DNA from: Cristatella mucedo
Lineage: Eukaryota; Bryozoa; Phylactolaemata; Cristatellidae
Direction: 5' to 3'
Length of the DNA: 64,000 nucleotides
Assembly (NCBI GenBank): GCA_009760855.2
Contig: WPIO01000176.1
Coordinates: forward strand, 353,501-417,500
The notes beneath the pieces are model-generated. The model had not been told where the DNA came from. It made no database searches and was given only the letters and a program-made list of their open reading frames with translations. Made by a program: the position numbers and the translations under genes. Positions 44,800-56,829 of this stretch are shown piece after piece. The first letter of the stretch is position 1. Every line of letters starts with the position of its first letter.

Positions 44800-45690
44800 T
44801 GAACTCATCGCTAAATCTCTCTCTCTCTCTCTTCCAGTGCACGACGATAGCAAGCCTCTCTGGAGACTCTCTGGCCCAATGGTTCTCATCCTGAGGCTCG
44901 CAGATCTGCTGCCATAGCCTGTCATGGCCGCCAATATCGGGAGAGTGTCCCTGGTAAAAATGAACTCCCCGTCGCCTTTGAAAACAGCTGCTATCAGGCC
45001 GCTCATTAAAAAGCCATCCTAGATAGTAAGGACATAAGTATCTGTCGTGCAATCTCTCTTTGCAATTATAATCAAAGATACTTGAAAATCATTACTCTAC
45101 TTTATCCGACCTTACATGCACTTCTCGCCGACCTGCACTGGCTACCGGTCAAGCAACGGATTGACTTTAAGGTTTTGTCGCTCACTTTTAGGTCACTTCA
45201 TTCTTTGGCTCCAGCCTATCTCTCAGATCTACTCCCCCACTAGGCCAAGCATCGTACCACCTGCTTTTCGGGAATCCAACAGTTTACCAATACGTCGTAC
45301 AAACCTCAAATCCTTTGGAGATCGTGCATTTAGTTCGTATGCTCCCAAAGCCTGGAACTCCCTCCCGACTTGCGTCAGAACATCCCCCGACTTGACCACA
45401 TTTAAAAGGAACTTAAAAACACACCTATTTAGGACAGCATTTAGTGGGCCCCTGTGATTCGTCCTTCACGTGCTTATGCGTGCTGACACTGTGCATGCTG
45501 CCACTAACTACATTTGCATGCTGACCCTGTGCATGCACCCCTAACCATGTTATTCATGTTTATCAAGCTTGATATTACTCACCATTCAATCGCGCTCCCC
45601 TTTGCAGTAAATGTGAAACACCTAGAAAGAGAATGATTTCTCTGAGGGTGCTTTATCAAGTGCATATCATTATTATGATTATTTTGCAAA
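44800..45690 (+). mobile_element. L2/CR1-like LINE 3' part (plus strand)
   Basis: At 44940-45020 a remnant reads PSPLKTAAIRPLIKKPS, the segment before reverse transcriptase. An internal deletion then joins it to the C-terminal region at 45110-45457, where LLADLHWLPVKQRIDFKV, SLAPAYLSDLLPH and YAPKAWNSLPTCV can be read with frame changes. The 3' untranslated region carries the reverse complement of the type 1 phrases (GCATGCTGACCCTGTGCATG), and the tail hairpin at 45600-45665 ends in ATTATTATG. It is the only copy here with the 3' end on the plus strand. Confidence 0.75.
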
Positions 45691-45929
45691 TTCCAATCGG
45701 CTCTTTGAGCTAAGCACTGCTCTGAAATTGCTCTGCTGCAAGTTTACACTCTCCTTCTGAACAGTACTGATCAGGGGTGAGACCTCTCTGCTAGTTCTCG
45801 TGGATCTAACAACAGCATTTGAAGAAATTGATCCTCCGTGGGATCCTTACGGAGCTACTCTCCACTCGCGTTGGTACTAATAACAAGGCGACGTCTGCAT
45901 AGGGCGAAAGAGAACCCAATATTTTTCTA

Positions 45930-46150
45930 GATTGATAGATGACATGCGTAGTGTCAGCACGAGCACAAGAACATCAAGGACAAAATATACAAACCCTGTT
46001 AATGCTTTGAAATGTGTTTTTAGTTTTTGTGTATGTGTGTGTCGTCAAATCAGGGAATTTGCCTCAGCTGGAAGCGAGTTCCAGGATATGAGTGCGTAAG
46101 AAGTGAAGGCACTAGATCGCACGGCCTGGCTTGATTGGGGTCACTGGCAG
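45930..46150 (-). mobile_element. LINE C-terminal/3' fragment, degenerate
   Basis: AGCACAAGAACATCAAGGAC, TTAATGCTTTGAAATGTGTT and GAAGCGAGTTCCAGGATATG follow the order of the LINE 3' region on the minus strand. Confidence 0.5.
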
Positions 46151-46894
46151 ATCACTCTAAACTAACTTGTGGTCCTACTTCAGTGGGACGCGTCAGAGTG
46201 TAAATCTAAATGGATGCCCGTCGTCCGAAGACTGCTAGAAGTATGTGGTATTTCAGGGTTTGGTCCAATTCTATTAGCGGGCCAATTCTTTGCTATCCCC
46301 GTGACGGTCACACGACCCATGCTGCGATGCATACGACCCACATGCTGCGACGGGCCGTCGCGGGCTGGCAGCCAGCCTAGACCTGCAGAGCCGGTCAGGC
46401 GTCAGTGCGCTCGGTGAGGCTGTCGATCCCTGCGGGTTTGACTAATCCAGGTCAAGGTCAAGGAAGCAGCGTCTGCCTTAGCGAGTCAACATCTGCGCTC
46501 CATCTAGTGCAGTCTACGTACAGTGGCGCTATACATGATAGTGATAGCTTTATGGCCTGAGCTTCCCAAGCATGTGGGCGGCTGGCGGTTGAAATGTGAC
46601 CGGAAGTTGGCAAACATACGCCGTGATGATCAAATCCGGGGGAAGACGGCACCGTTCCTCGACGGGACGTGATGTTCAGCTGAAGCGAGACCAGGCGCGT
46701 CGCTAACCATAGGCTGAGTGAGAGTGTCTCACTTTTTTCTTTATGTGAGAGGTGAAGTGCGATGGATGGATGCCCGGTTTTCGCATAAAACAGCACATAC
46801 TTCGACTGGGGGGTGGGGCAATGGGAAGCTCCCGAGCGCAGCACCCACCTAGTCTCTCTGTCTGTCTGGCTTTTCCGATTTATAGTCTGACACA

Positions 46895-46905
46895 CTCAGA
46901 TACAC

Positions 46906-46962
<57 letters not shown>

Positions 46963-47205
46963 CACACACATACGCGAACACATACACACACAGAAACACA
47001 CACACACAGAAACACACACACACACACACACACGCATACACACATACACACACACACACATATACACATATACAGAAACAGACACATACAGAAACAGACA
47101 CACACACATACACACACACATGCAGAAACAGACACACACACACACACACACACACGCACTCACGCATACACACACACATTTATATATATATACATATAGT
47201 GATAT
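46895..47205. repeat. CA-rich microsatellite
   Basis: About 300 bases of CACA with CAGAAA, TACA and CGCA interruptions, ending in a short TATATATATACATATA stretch. Confidence 0.97.
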
Positions 47206-47607
47206 ATGTCATGCTAGACAATTGCAACTTAAGAGGGAAAGGACTGCACTTATTTTATTTTATTTTAGGCGTGTGATTGCCATGAACTACATTAGGTGGC
47301 AGCAATAAATAAAATATAGTAATAGTCATCGTAAGCAGATGATACACGATGAAAAAGCGAGTCTGCGTCCGGATTGGTAGGAGGCGGAGCTTGAAGAGAG
47401 ATTTTGCCTCCACCGGTGCCCCCACCCGTCATACCTCAACCACAACCACATAGCTTGAGATACTGGGGTTGGTAAAACAAGACAGTTTCGTGGAACGCTA
47501 CGACTATACAGAATAACCTGGTCATGCAGTACCCAATGTCAGGAAACTGTGTGATAGCAGTGCTATCATAAACTGGAAATAGCCCTTTTATTCTTCTGAT
47601 CTTTCTG

Positions 47608-47790
<183 letters not shown>

Positions 47791-48439
47791 CTCTCAGTCT
47801 TTTCTGTCTGTACCTCTCTCTCCCTTCCTCGCTCATTCTTTCTCTGCCGTTTCCAGATTTTCTGTGCCGAGCTCGCTGCTGCCATCGCGTCAGTGAACTA
47901 AAGTTCTCGGCCACAACCAAAGGGCATATTATAGGCGCTGGCACTCTTGCAAACATGCGACAGACATATGGTGACGCTTTCGCCTCGACGCGCAGCTTGT
48001 GGTTCGGACAGGCCGCAACAATGCACCGCTATAGATGTGCTGGCTGCCAATAGCAGAATGCCGCAGCAATCAAGAACGCCCGGTGCCTTAATAACTACTC
48101 CGTGTCCTTAACGTAGAGCTGTATTAACGTATAGCGGCCCCAGATGAGCTGCACGTCCTCAGCAGCAGCCATGATGTATACCTCTCCAACAATCATTTCC
48201 GGCGACATCATATGGCGTCTAAAAAATATCGACGAAGTCATCTGGTTCCTAATCACTATATAATTAAGGAACGGTTCGTAATCATGTAAGAAAATTGCTG
48301 TTACTTTGGTAAAAGTCTCATTTCCTAGTTGATCATACCTCAGAAAGCCACTATTCCCTTCAAACTTTACCTTTTCTACCAGGGCAGTGATTCATTAAAG
48401 TTTACCAATTTACAACAAGAAAATGGAGTGATGTGCAGT
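47791..48439. other. Unassigned; protein-like frame to 48053
   Basis: A plus-strand frame from about 47895 to a TAG at 48051-48053 reads protein-like (FSATTKGHIIGAGTLANMRQ, then WFGQAATMHRYRCAGCQ). It follows a pyrimidine-rich tract and AG dinucleotides that could act as acceptors. I cannot assign a family and the exon borders are ambiguous. Confidence 0.2.
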
Positions 48440-48449
48440 GATGAGGCAA

Positions 48450-48550
48450 GCACCTTAAGCCCTGGGTCTTAGCACTGTGGAAAGGTGCTGACCGTTCACG
48501 ACCCGAATCGTGGGTTCAAAGCCTGCAGCAGAGAATCCAATGCTGGAGTT
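48450..48550 (+). mobile_element. tRNA-like SINE head, fragment
   Basis: AAGCCCTGGGTCTTAGCACTG, GGAAAGGTGCTGACCGTTCA, CGACCCGAATCGTGGGTTCAAA and GCCTGCAGCAGAG resemble the A and B boxes of the local SINEs; the tail is absent. Confidence 0.45.
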
Positions 48551-48785
48551 CTAACTTTTTTGGCTCGTAGTTACTCTAAGAATAAATAAATCAAAATTAA
48601 CATTTAATTTACTGAAGTTAAACAAAAATTACCAGACAAGATTTGGAAATTGGTATTCTTTTAGGCTAAAGGTGATATGTGATCATATTTCACGAATCAA
48701 CGCCCAAATTTAGTCTTCCACCATGCTCCCGTTATACTATCCTTAGTAGAGACGTTCAAAATAGAATAATGTGGGGTTGAAGAGT

Positions 48786-49017
48786 TCATGTCACTTTTCT
48801 GAGTGAGCCTGGTATTCTCTTTGAAGTTTTCAAGATGAGCATCAAAGGAAAAGGACTTTGAAAGACTTCCCGAAGCTCGGATAGGCCGTATTTCTTCATC
48901 ACGCTCTCAACTAGCTCGATACAGTTTTCCACCTCGGCGAGGCTGTCGATGTCGCGGGGGAATGTCAAGAAAATACCTATACAATTCGTCCGACAATCAA
49001 ATATGTGTTGATGGTAC
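48786..49017 (-). CDS. Terminal coding exon of an unrecognised gene
   Basis: Minus-strand exon of 232 bases ending in TGA at 48786-48788. The 3' splice site is strong: a pyrimidine-rich TATTTGTCTTTTGACAG ends at 49018, directly before the exon. The 76 encoded residues look like ordinary globular protein and not like repeat translation: YHQHIFDCRTNCIGIFLTFP, then an acidic/helical stretch DIDSLAEVENCIELVESVMK, KYGLSELREVF, and a basic end KTSKRIPGSLRKVT. I recognise no family. The first 57 bases of the exon and the adjoining intron occur again in inverted orientation at 49450-49886. A possible poly(A) signal (ATTAAA) lies about 180 bases after the stop. Exon 1 is probably at 49977-50107, with matching phase. 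Confidence 0.55.
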
Positions 49018-49886
49018 CTGTCAAAAGACAAATATGTTAGAACTGGGATCGGAAGTTCTGACGACTTCAACATGAAAGAAAAATCGGTTATGCAAACCAC
49101 ATCTAACCCGGATTTAAACCAAAACCAACAAATCTACAAATAAAAGATTTACCGATCTCTGCATCATATGCTGCATGTATCCCAACTTGTTGAATCTTGG
49201 TTGATTATGATATTTGCTTGAAGCACACGTTGTGATTTTCATACAGCTTTATTTCCAGGATTAGTTGGTGTCTTTTAAATTCTATAACTCAGCTAATATT
49301 ATACGTATCAGAGTGAAATTTGAAATGAGAGTTCGGGTCTGCTTGTTTGACCCTAGTCTAGAATATTTTTGATTTCGATTATATACATTTGGTTCTATAT
49401 GCCCACGATAGCGAAATATAAAGCTCCAGGACATTTGATGACGTATACAGCTAAATTTATCGAATCGAAATTAAAAATACTCCAGCCTAGAGTCAGACAA
49501 GCAGAGCTGAGCTCGCATTTGCAATTTCATTCCGATGCGTGAAGTATTAGCCGAGTTATGGAATTTACAAGGCACCAACTGATCCTAGAAATGAAGCTGT
49601 ATGAAAATCACAAAAATGCACCTTAACAAGCTTCAAGCATCTATAGCGATCTACCAAGGTTCGACAAGTTGGAATATAATTTGCATATGATGCAGAGATC
49701 GGTAAATTTTTTATTTGTAGATTAGATTCCGGTTTACAACCGGGTTGGGCGTGGTTTGCATAACAAATTTTATCTTCCGTGCAGAAGTCGTTAGAATTTC
49801 CGATCTCAGTGCTAGCATATTTGTCTCGAAAGGTAGCATAAACACGTATTCAATTGTCTGACAAATTGTATAGGTATTTTCTTGAC
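48961..49886. repeat. Inverted duplication with about 430-base arms, spanning intron and exon
   Basis: The left arm 48961-49395 and the right arm about 49450-49886 are reverse complements at roughly 75-80% by eye, with a centre of about 55 bases. Anchors include GTCAAGAAAATACCTATACA, GATCGGAA, TTATGCAAACCAC, ACCGATCTCTGCATCATATG, TGATTTTCATACAGCTT and CTGCTTGT. The right arm therefore holds a plus-strand copy of the terminal exon's start. In that copy the tyrosine codon has become TAG, the acceptor reads CTCGAAAG, and the frame continues HKHVFNCLTNCIGIFLTVP. A SINE B tail cuts it off at about 49890. Confidence 0.85.
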
Positions 49887-49887
49887 T

Positions 49888-49935
49888 GTCCCCGTTAAGG
49901 CTCTTTGTCGCTATATAAATGATACTGCGTGACCA
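49888..49935 (+). mobile_element. SINE family B tail fragment
   Basis: CGTTAAGGCTCTTTGTCGCT then ATATAAATGA matches the family B tail. It abuts the right arm of the inverted duplication and lies in the intron of the minus-strand gene. Confidence 0.55.
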
Positions 49936-49976
49936 GCTGACCTTGACTTCAGCGAGTGGCTTCCGTTGGCTCTTAC

Positions 49977-50107
49977 TTTACAGTTGCTGCTTCCCACAGA
50001 GAAACCGCTCCACTGAAACGAGTCCAGCCTGTGGTAGTTAGTACCACGCCGCGGCGGTCCCAGCATTTCCAAAGACCACCTCGAAGCCCCTCAAGGAATC
50101 CCGCCAT
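49977..50107 (-). CDS. Candidate first coding exon of the same gene
   Basis: An ATG at 50107 in excellent context (TTCAAAATGGCGG) opens 43 codons plus two bases and ends at GTAAA followed by GTAAGA at 49976, a near-consensus donor. The two leftover bases (AA) plus the first G of the terminal exon make a lysine codon, and the reading frame then continues correctly into YHQHIF. The product starts MAGFLEGLRGGLWKCWDRRG, with no obvious signal peptide. Upstream the same frame is open to an ATG at 50168, which would add a glycine-rich stretch from a poly-G tract; the inner ATG is the better start. The spliced protein would have about 120 residues. The link between the two exons is inferred from phase and signals only. 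Confidence 0.35.
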
Positions 50108-50112
50108 TTTGA

Positions 50113-50200
50113 AGCCTCTAATGACCCCCCCCCTCCCCCCCCCCCCCCCCTCCGCCGCCGCCGTACTCATCCTACCTCATGGCGTCTAGCGAGGTCTTGA
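50113..50200. promoter_or_regulatory. C-rich and CCG-rich tract between two divergent candidate starts
   Basis: About 30 cytosines with two interruptions, then TCCGCCGCCGCC. On the minus strand it lies just 5' of the candidate exon 1 start. Its G-rich strand could form a quadruplex. A promoter role is inference. Confidence 0.25.
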
Positions 50201-50321
50201 TGCTAATTATATTCTCTTTGAGATGCACTAAGTGTGTCAGGGACTGAGACTGGTATTGAAAAAATTTCTCATGATGTAATTTTTCGCCTTAGTCTTTACA
50301 AATCGGCCAGGAAGTATCAAA

Positions 50322-50428
50322 ATGGATGCAATTGCCGTGCACAGACCGAATGCTTGCAGTCTCTACTTGCCATCAGAGGAAAAATGCAGATATGCATCCA
50401 CTTTAGCAGCTGAAACTATACTGAGTGG
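50322..50428 (+). CDS. Possible first exon, divergent from the minus-strand gene
   Basis: An ATG in strong context (TCAAAATGGATG) opens 35 codons plus two bases up to GAGTGG followed by GTAAGC, a good donor. The peptide starts MDAIAVHRPNACSLYLPSEE and has no familiar motif. It starts about 215 bases from the minus-strand ATG, a spacing common for bidirectional promoters. The frame is short and a LINE tail follows within 40 bases, so chance is a real alternative. Confidence 0.22.
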
Positions 50429-50466
50429 GTAAGCTTAAGGCCCTTGCGTTTGTACAGAATTTTATA

Positions 50467-50625
50467 CTAATAGTAATAATAATAATAATGCACTTGATAA
50501 AGCGCCCTCAGAGAACTCAATCTCTTTCTAGGCGCTTTACATCTGCTGTAAAGAGAAACGCAATTGAATGGTGAGTAATATCATGCTTGATAAACAACAT
50601 GAATAACATGGTTAGAGGATATACA
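50467..50625 (-). mobile_element. LINE 3' tail (type 1)
   Basis: TAATAATAATAATAATGCAC, TTGATAAAGCGCCCTCAGAG, AACTCAATCTCTTTCTAGGC and GCTTTACATCTGCTGTAAAG give the complete type 1 hairpin. The copy is truncated soon after ATGGTTAGAGG. Confidence 0.8.
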
Positions 50626-52822
50626 ATTGTAAATTTTAATAATATAGGAATTATAGTGTTTGATATGCTCATGCATAGGATAACTTATCAATACCACGCT
50701 CCTGTGACTTCTTCCAATGATCGACGCTAAAGGTGTACACAACTAAACCTTTTGTCGCAGTTTGCTGCAATTTGATTAAGTTGTATTACAGTGTCACTTA
50801 ATATTATGATTACGTATGCAAATAAATTGAATCCATTAACATTTTATGCAGCACCAGACCTTTAGCCGTAGCTGAATCTGAAAAGTTCTGGACAATACTT
50901 ATATCTCAAATGAGTCGCTGTCCGGCTCACCCAAGCAAAGCTTGTAAGGACTAAAAGCGATTCTCTACACTTTCTGGGCATACACACAATAGGTAAATAA
51001 CACTGAAAACCCAGGAACAAAGATAAAACATCTGTTGCTTGCACAGCAATCATCTTGACTCAATTGGAATGACAAAGATTCATCCCCTCCTCCTCGAGTT
51101 TAGGCTGCCCTTGGCCGGGATAATGAAACAAACTTTACGTAAAAGTCTATCTGGCGCATGTTTAATTTTGGCTTTTCCACCTCATCAAGCTCCAGCGTAG
51201 ATAATTATTAAGGATACTCGGACGTTTCTGCTGTAGTTTCGCTTCGCTTTTTGGCGTTTCGCTTCGCAGTTGTCGTTGCAGCTGCCCGCTCTACAGCTCC
51301 GTCCCTGACAGCCGTACTCTGTACACAATGGATTATGACGTACCCTGGTTCCTAATGATGATGTATAGCTCAGAAGGTACTGATAAAAATATTCCCCGAG
51401 ATTTTCATAACAGTGTGGCTCAGCTGGAAGACCGACGTTTTACTCACTCACATCTGCCACACCATCCCTACCTTCGCGTCGGTTGCCTGACCACGTGACT
51501 GCACAGCCTCGTCTTCACGGTCCGTTTTCCTTCGTTTTCCGTTGGTTTACGTGGCCTGCTTCACCAACTCCTGGAGGCTGCCAGTTCTCTAATGCTGGGC
51601 AGACACGCGCCGCCACGCCCTCCTCACTCCGCCACAGCCGAAGTTTCCTTCGCGCGAGCGCGCTCTACGCGTCAGACTGAGCTGCTATCGAGCGAGGCTC
51701 TCGCTCGGCCGCACCTTTAATCGCCGACCTCTTGAAGTTGCGGCGCTGGCGCTGAAAGCGGCGGCAGTCGGCGACCGCGCGAATCGCCCGTCGAGCCCGC
51801 CTCCCCACCCCACCCGCCTGGCTTCGTCGACCTAAGCGGCGGCGCCGCAGCTTGCGGGGCGCGCCGCCGCGCCGAGCGGACGATGGATACGCGGCGGGTA
51901 CCGCGCTCGAACTGCGCTTCCTCGAGACCGCTGTCGAGCGCGTCGGCGGCGCCGCGTCGTCAACTGTCGTCGTCTGACCGGCGCGCGGGGGCAGATTGGC
52001 TCAGGTGCGACGGCTGCTGGGCAACGATCGGCGGCGGCAGCGGCAGCAGCGGCGGCAGCGGCGGCGGCGGCGGCAGGAGCGAGCGCTCCTCCGATCGGGG
52101 AGCAGCGGAGGCAGCGGCGGCGGCCGCGGGACCAGGAGGGCGCCGTATCGCCGCTCCGGCACGATCGCCGGAAATTGCAATTCGAATCGAAATGAAAAGT
52201 GCGCGCGCGCTCGAGAAGCGACCGAGGCCGGAGCCGTCGCTGGCAGCCTCGGCGACGGCTCCGGCGGCTCTCGTCTGGCTCTGCCCGCGCCAGGGCGATG
52301 TCGCTCGCCGATTCTCGCTCATTTTTTTGACTTCGCGGAGCCATTATCTTTATGACTATTGTTGTCGCTCGTTCGCGCGCGGCAAGTGCGGCTGCGGCGG
52401 CTGCTGCTGCGGCGGCGGCGGCCGCAGAGTGCGATCTCGGATCTGGGCGGCAAGCGAGACGCTTGGGTTCACGCGGTGCGTCGGTAGCCGCGCATGACCG
52501 CTCGGCTGCAGGCCGCGGCCGCCGCGGCCGCCGCGGAGCAGCTGCGTGTCACTCGCGAGCGTTTAGGAAGCGAATTAGCAGCGCTGGAGATTCCTATCAC
52601 GCTACAGTCGGTCGAACCTGTTCTCTTCTTTCACGGGGCCCTGTCTTCGGGCGCCGCGATGAGCCGGCTCCGTGTTTGCTCTTCAGAAGGCGATAACATC
52701 TCGCTCGTACGACGCGCCGCGAGATTGCCGCACCAGCTGCGGCGTCAGCAGTTGCCGCCGCTCAGTGCGCCGAGGAGCACGAGCCGCTGGCGGTGCGCCG
52801 CGACGTCGCTGCGTCCGGCGTC
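50626..52822. other. No gene supported
   Basis: AT-rich to about 51200 and CpG-rich after 51600. A plus-strand frame from an ATG at 52494 (MTARLQAAAAAAAAEQLRVT, then ERLGSELAALEIP) has coiled-coil-like character but runs into a CT repeat with no donor. An adjacent frame at 51883-52497 is composition-driven. Confidence 0.35.
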
Positions 52823-53087
<265 letters not shown>

Positions 53088-53496
53088 TTCTAATCTCTCC
53101 CTGCCCATTACCCTCCGCCCAGCCCATGGCTGCCTGTCTGTCCGTCGGTTACAGTTTCGCTCGGTCTCGCAGCGAGACACGACACAGCAGGCAGGTCACG
53201 CATGGCACAAATAGCCAAGTAGAGCGCCTAGACCGGAAGCTCTTCTCGCACCGAAAGTTGACGGCAACGGCGGCTTTTCTGAATTGCATGAAATTAGAAT
53301 CCGTCAAAGTACATCGCCGCGACGTTTCGCTCGCATTTGCCTCCGGGCGCTGGAGCCGGAGAAGGCGGCAGCAGCGGCGGCGGCGGCGGCGAAAATTAAA
53401 TTAAAGATGCGGCGAAAACTTAAGAAGCATCGGCCGCACGACGGCTGCGCCGCGCGACGGCGGTTGAAGCTGCTCCAGGCAGAGAGTGCCGCGCTT

Positions 53497-53500
<4 letters not shown>

Positions 53501-53590
<90 letters not shown>

Positions 53591-53690
53591 GAGAGAGGGA
53601 GGGAGAGGGGGAGGGAGGGATGGAGAGAGGGAGGGAGAGAGAGAGAGGGAGAGAGAGGGAGAGAGAGGGAGAGAGAGGGAGGGAGGGAGG

Positions 53691-53769
<79 letters not shown>
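53501..53769. repeat. AG microsatellite with GGGAGA words
   Basis: About 270 bases, pure at both ends, with GAGGGAGGGA words in the middle. Confidence 0.98.
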
Positions 53770-53770
<1 letters not shown>

Positions 53771-54197
53771 CTCCTCGCCTGTCTGCTGCCTCGCCACACG
53801 CGAGCGTTCGACGCATGAGCGCTAGGTGCAGAGGTGAGGACAGCGGCGGCGGCGCCAGGGTGACTGGGCCCAACAAAGAATTAGTGGAGCCGGTGCAGCA
53901 CGGCGGCGGCCATCTTTAGCACTACTGGTAAGCGTACACTGGCTCCAGGGAACTGTCACCGCCGCCGCGCCGCCGAGCAGTCCAAGAATGCTGCCTGTCG
54001 CTGTTCGCCTTGGCTGCAAGGCTTGAGAGAAATGAGGATTGTTTTTACGAGCGTCGCGGTGAAGAAGATCTATCGCCTACGCTTGGTGCGATCAAAGTCG
54101 TCAGGCATTTGAATGAGTTGCGACGATACTCGTATGACGGAGGGCATTTGAAGTCTGGTGCAGCGAGTTTCACTGCCTGAGCGCCCGCCGCGCGAGG
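53770..54197. other. No gene recognised
   Basis: Mixed sequence with a GGCGGCGGC patch near 53840. No exon signals stand out. Confidence 0.35.
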
Positions 54198-54447
54198 CGT
54201 CACACTGTGTCAGCAGTCTTTCTCTCTAGCATACTCTAGAAGTATGTTACTAGAACAGCATACTCTAGAAGTATCTTGTTCTAGAATACTCGGGAACTCA
54301 GCGGACGATGCGACCTTAACCGCCCGCTAGCATGCCGCCGGCGGACTGGGCGTCGCACTGCGTCAGCAGTCTTCCTCTCTAACATACTCTAGAATACTCG
54401 GGAATTCAGCAGACGTCGCCCGCTAGCGCGCCTCCGCCCGCGGACTG
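54198..54447. repeat. Imperfect tandem duplication with TTCTAGAA-type palindromes
   Basis: Unit 1 is 54198-54350 and unit 2 is 54351-54447. Both begin CGTC(A/G)CACTG(T/C)GTCAGCAG, contain AACATACTCTAGAATACTCGGGAA-like words and end in a GCGGACTG phrase. Unit 2 lacks about 55 bases carrying extra CATACTCTAGAAGTAT copies. TTCTAGAA and CTCTAGAA resemble the TTCnnGAA core of heat shock elements. Confidence 0.75.
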
Positions 54448-55623
54448 ACGCGTGCGGTAACGCCGACCCGAAGGAGCAGCGCCGAGCCGGCCGCTCTGCG
54501 CCGACGCACTAACGGCAGCAGCTTCCGGCTTCCGGGCGTCTCGCGCGCCACCCTCGTCGACCCCTCGTCTGCCAGGTTGCTTTCTTGCTCGCTCGCCTCT
54601 CAATCGGAGCCAAAAAATATCGCTCTAAATTAGAGCGGAGCTCTCCGTCTCTACTGTCGCCGAGCCTTTTTGACAATCAATCGGTCCAGCCACGTCAACC
54701 CGGTCGCGCCGACTCGTTAGAAACTGCCAGCAGAGCTCGGCACGCATTCTGAAGAGGTACTAAATAAATGTCTCCAGTCGCGATGCCCGGTGTGCGATGC
54801 AGGACTCCGACCCACTTCAGCTTAAGTTCCTCCATACGATGACACTGTTTCCCCTGAAAAAATTTGACCGTTGACTGCAGGCTCTTGGGTGAGTGTGCTT
54901 CGTTGAGTCGCCAAGGCGCATACCCTTGCAGTTCAAAAAGAGCATGAATTCACACGCATGCGCACTCTCAAGCCGCGCCGGCTACGCCGTCATCGGCGAC
55001 GGCTGCGCACGGAGCGCCAGCTACTGGAGCCCGACTTGACGACGGTTTGGACGTCTCTCGCGACCCGGCGAGTCGTTAGCGGCGACGAGCCGCTTTAGCA
55101 CCGCAGCGGCGCTTCCGCAGGGCCGGCCCGAGCCCTCAACCTTGGCCCTCGCCCGCCCCCGGGGCCCCGCGCGCGCCAGACCGGATCGGCGCCTCGCCTG
55201 CGCCTACGCGACAACGCGGCCGTATTCTGCCGCACACTGGTAAACCTGAGGGCCGCCGCCAGGTGCGAAGGCCTGCTGAGTCACCGCTAAGAGAACGTGC
55301 GCCAGCCATTCTGCGCAGTTAGCGAGAGAACCCGCGATTCTTTGAGCGGCATCGAGCAGGTGGCGCGCGAGCACCGAGACTGCGGCTCGCGCCTCGCCGC
55401 CGCCGAGTGCGGCAGTCGGCCCGCTCGAAGCGCCGCCGCCGACGGCCTCTCTAGTGATCAACCAGTGGCCTCGTCCGCCTCGAGCGACCGGCAGCAGACG
55501 GCGTCCTGATATCACACGGTCGCCTCCCGCGGTCCGACCTGGATGGAGTTCACACTCGGGATCGAGGGAGGGCAGCGATGAAATTGGCGCGCGAGCGCTG
55601 AGTGGCGCCGGTGCGCCGATAAG
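54448..55623. other. No gene supported, GC-rich after 54960
   Basis: Frames on both strands without motif; the longest runs into the downstream AG tract. Confidence 0.35.
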
Positions 55624-55666
55624 AAAGAGAGAGAGAGGGAGAGAGAGAGAGGTAGAGAGAGAGAGA

Positions 55667-55742
<76 letters not shown>

Positions 55743-55744
55743 GA

Positions 55745-55781
<37 letters not shown>

Positions 55782-55855
55782 GGAGACACAGAGAGAGGTA
55801 GAGAGAGAGGGAGACACAGAGAGAGAGAGACAGAGAGAGAGAGACAGAGAGAGAC

Positions 55856-55934
<79 letters not shown>

Positions 55935-55942
55935 GAGAGAGG
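55624..55942. repeat. AG microsatellite
   Basis: About 320 bases of AG with GGTAGAGA, GATAGA and GACACAGA interruptions. Confidence 0.98.
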
Positions 55943-56304
55943 CAGCTGTCTGGAAAAGAGGGATCGCTCAAGCGCCAGGCCGTCGCGGCTGCAGCTGCCA
56001 AGGCGACACCCGACCAGCATAAGGCGCGGAAGGTGCGGATGCTGAGAAAGGGCTGAGGAAATGACGCAATTCTTGGCAACATTTCGCGAATGAGCGCACT
56101 CGCGTGAGTATGGTTTCGCCGCCAGAGCGAGCGCTGCTCCCTGGGCCATTTGCGACCGCGAAAGCTGTCCGCTGTGCGCCGCTATAGTAAACTGTGCAGA
56201 CGAAGCACGCAGGTGCACACGAGCCGACCGATGTCATACTGACAAAAAACTCAGTCCCCACAGCTCGGACATCCCGTCTTGATTGGAAAACTTGTTACTG
56301 GTTC

Positions 56305-56829
<525 letters not shown>

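Noticed and set aside
55204-56082. Minus-strand frame of 292 residues with serine/leucine repeats
   Set aside because: It is the translation of an AG microsatellite; the flanking parts have no recognisable domain.
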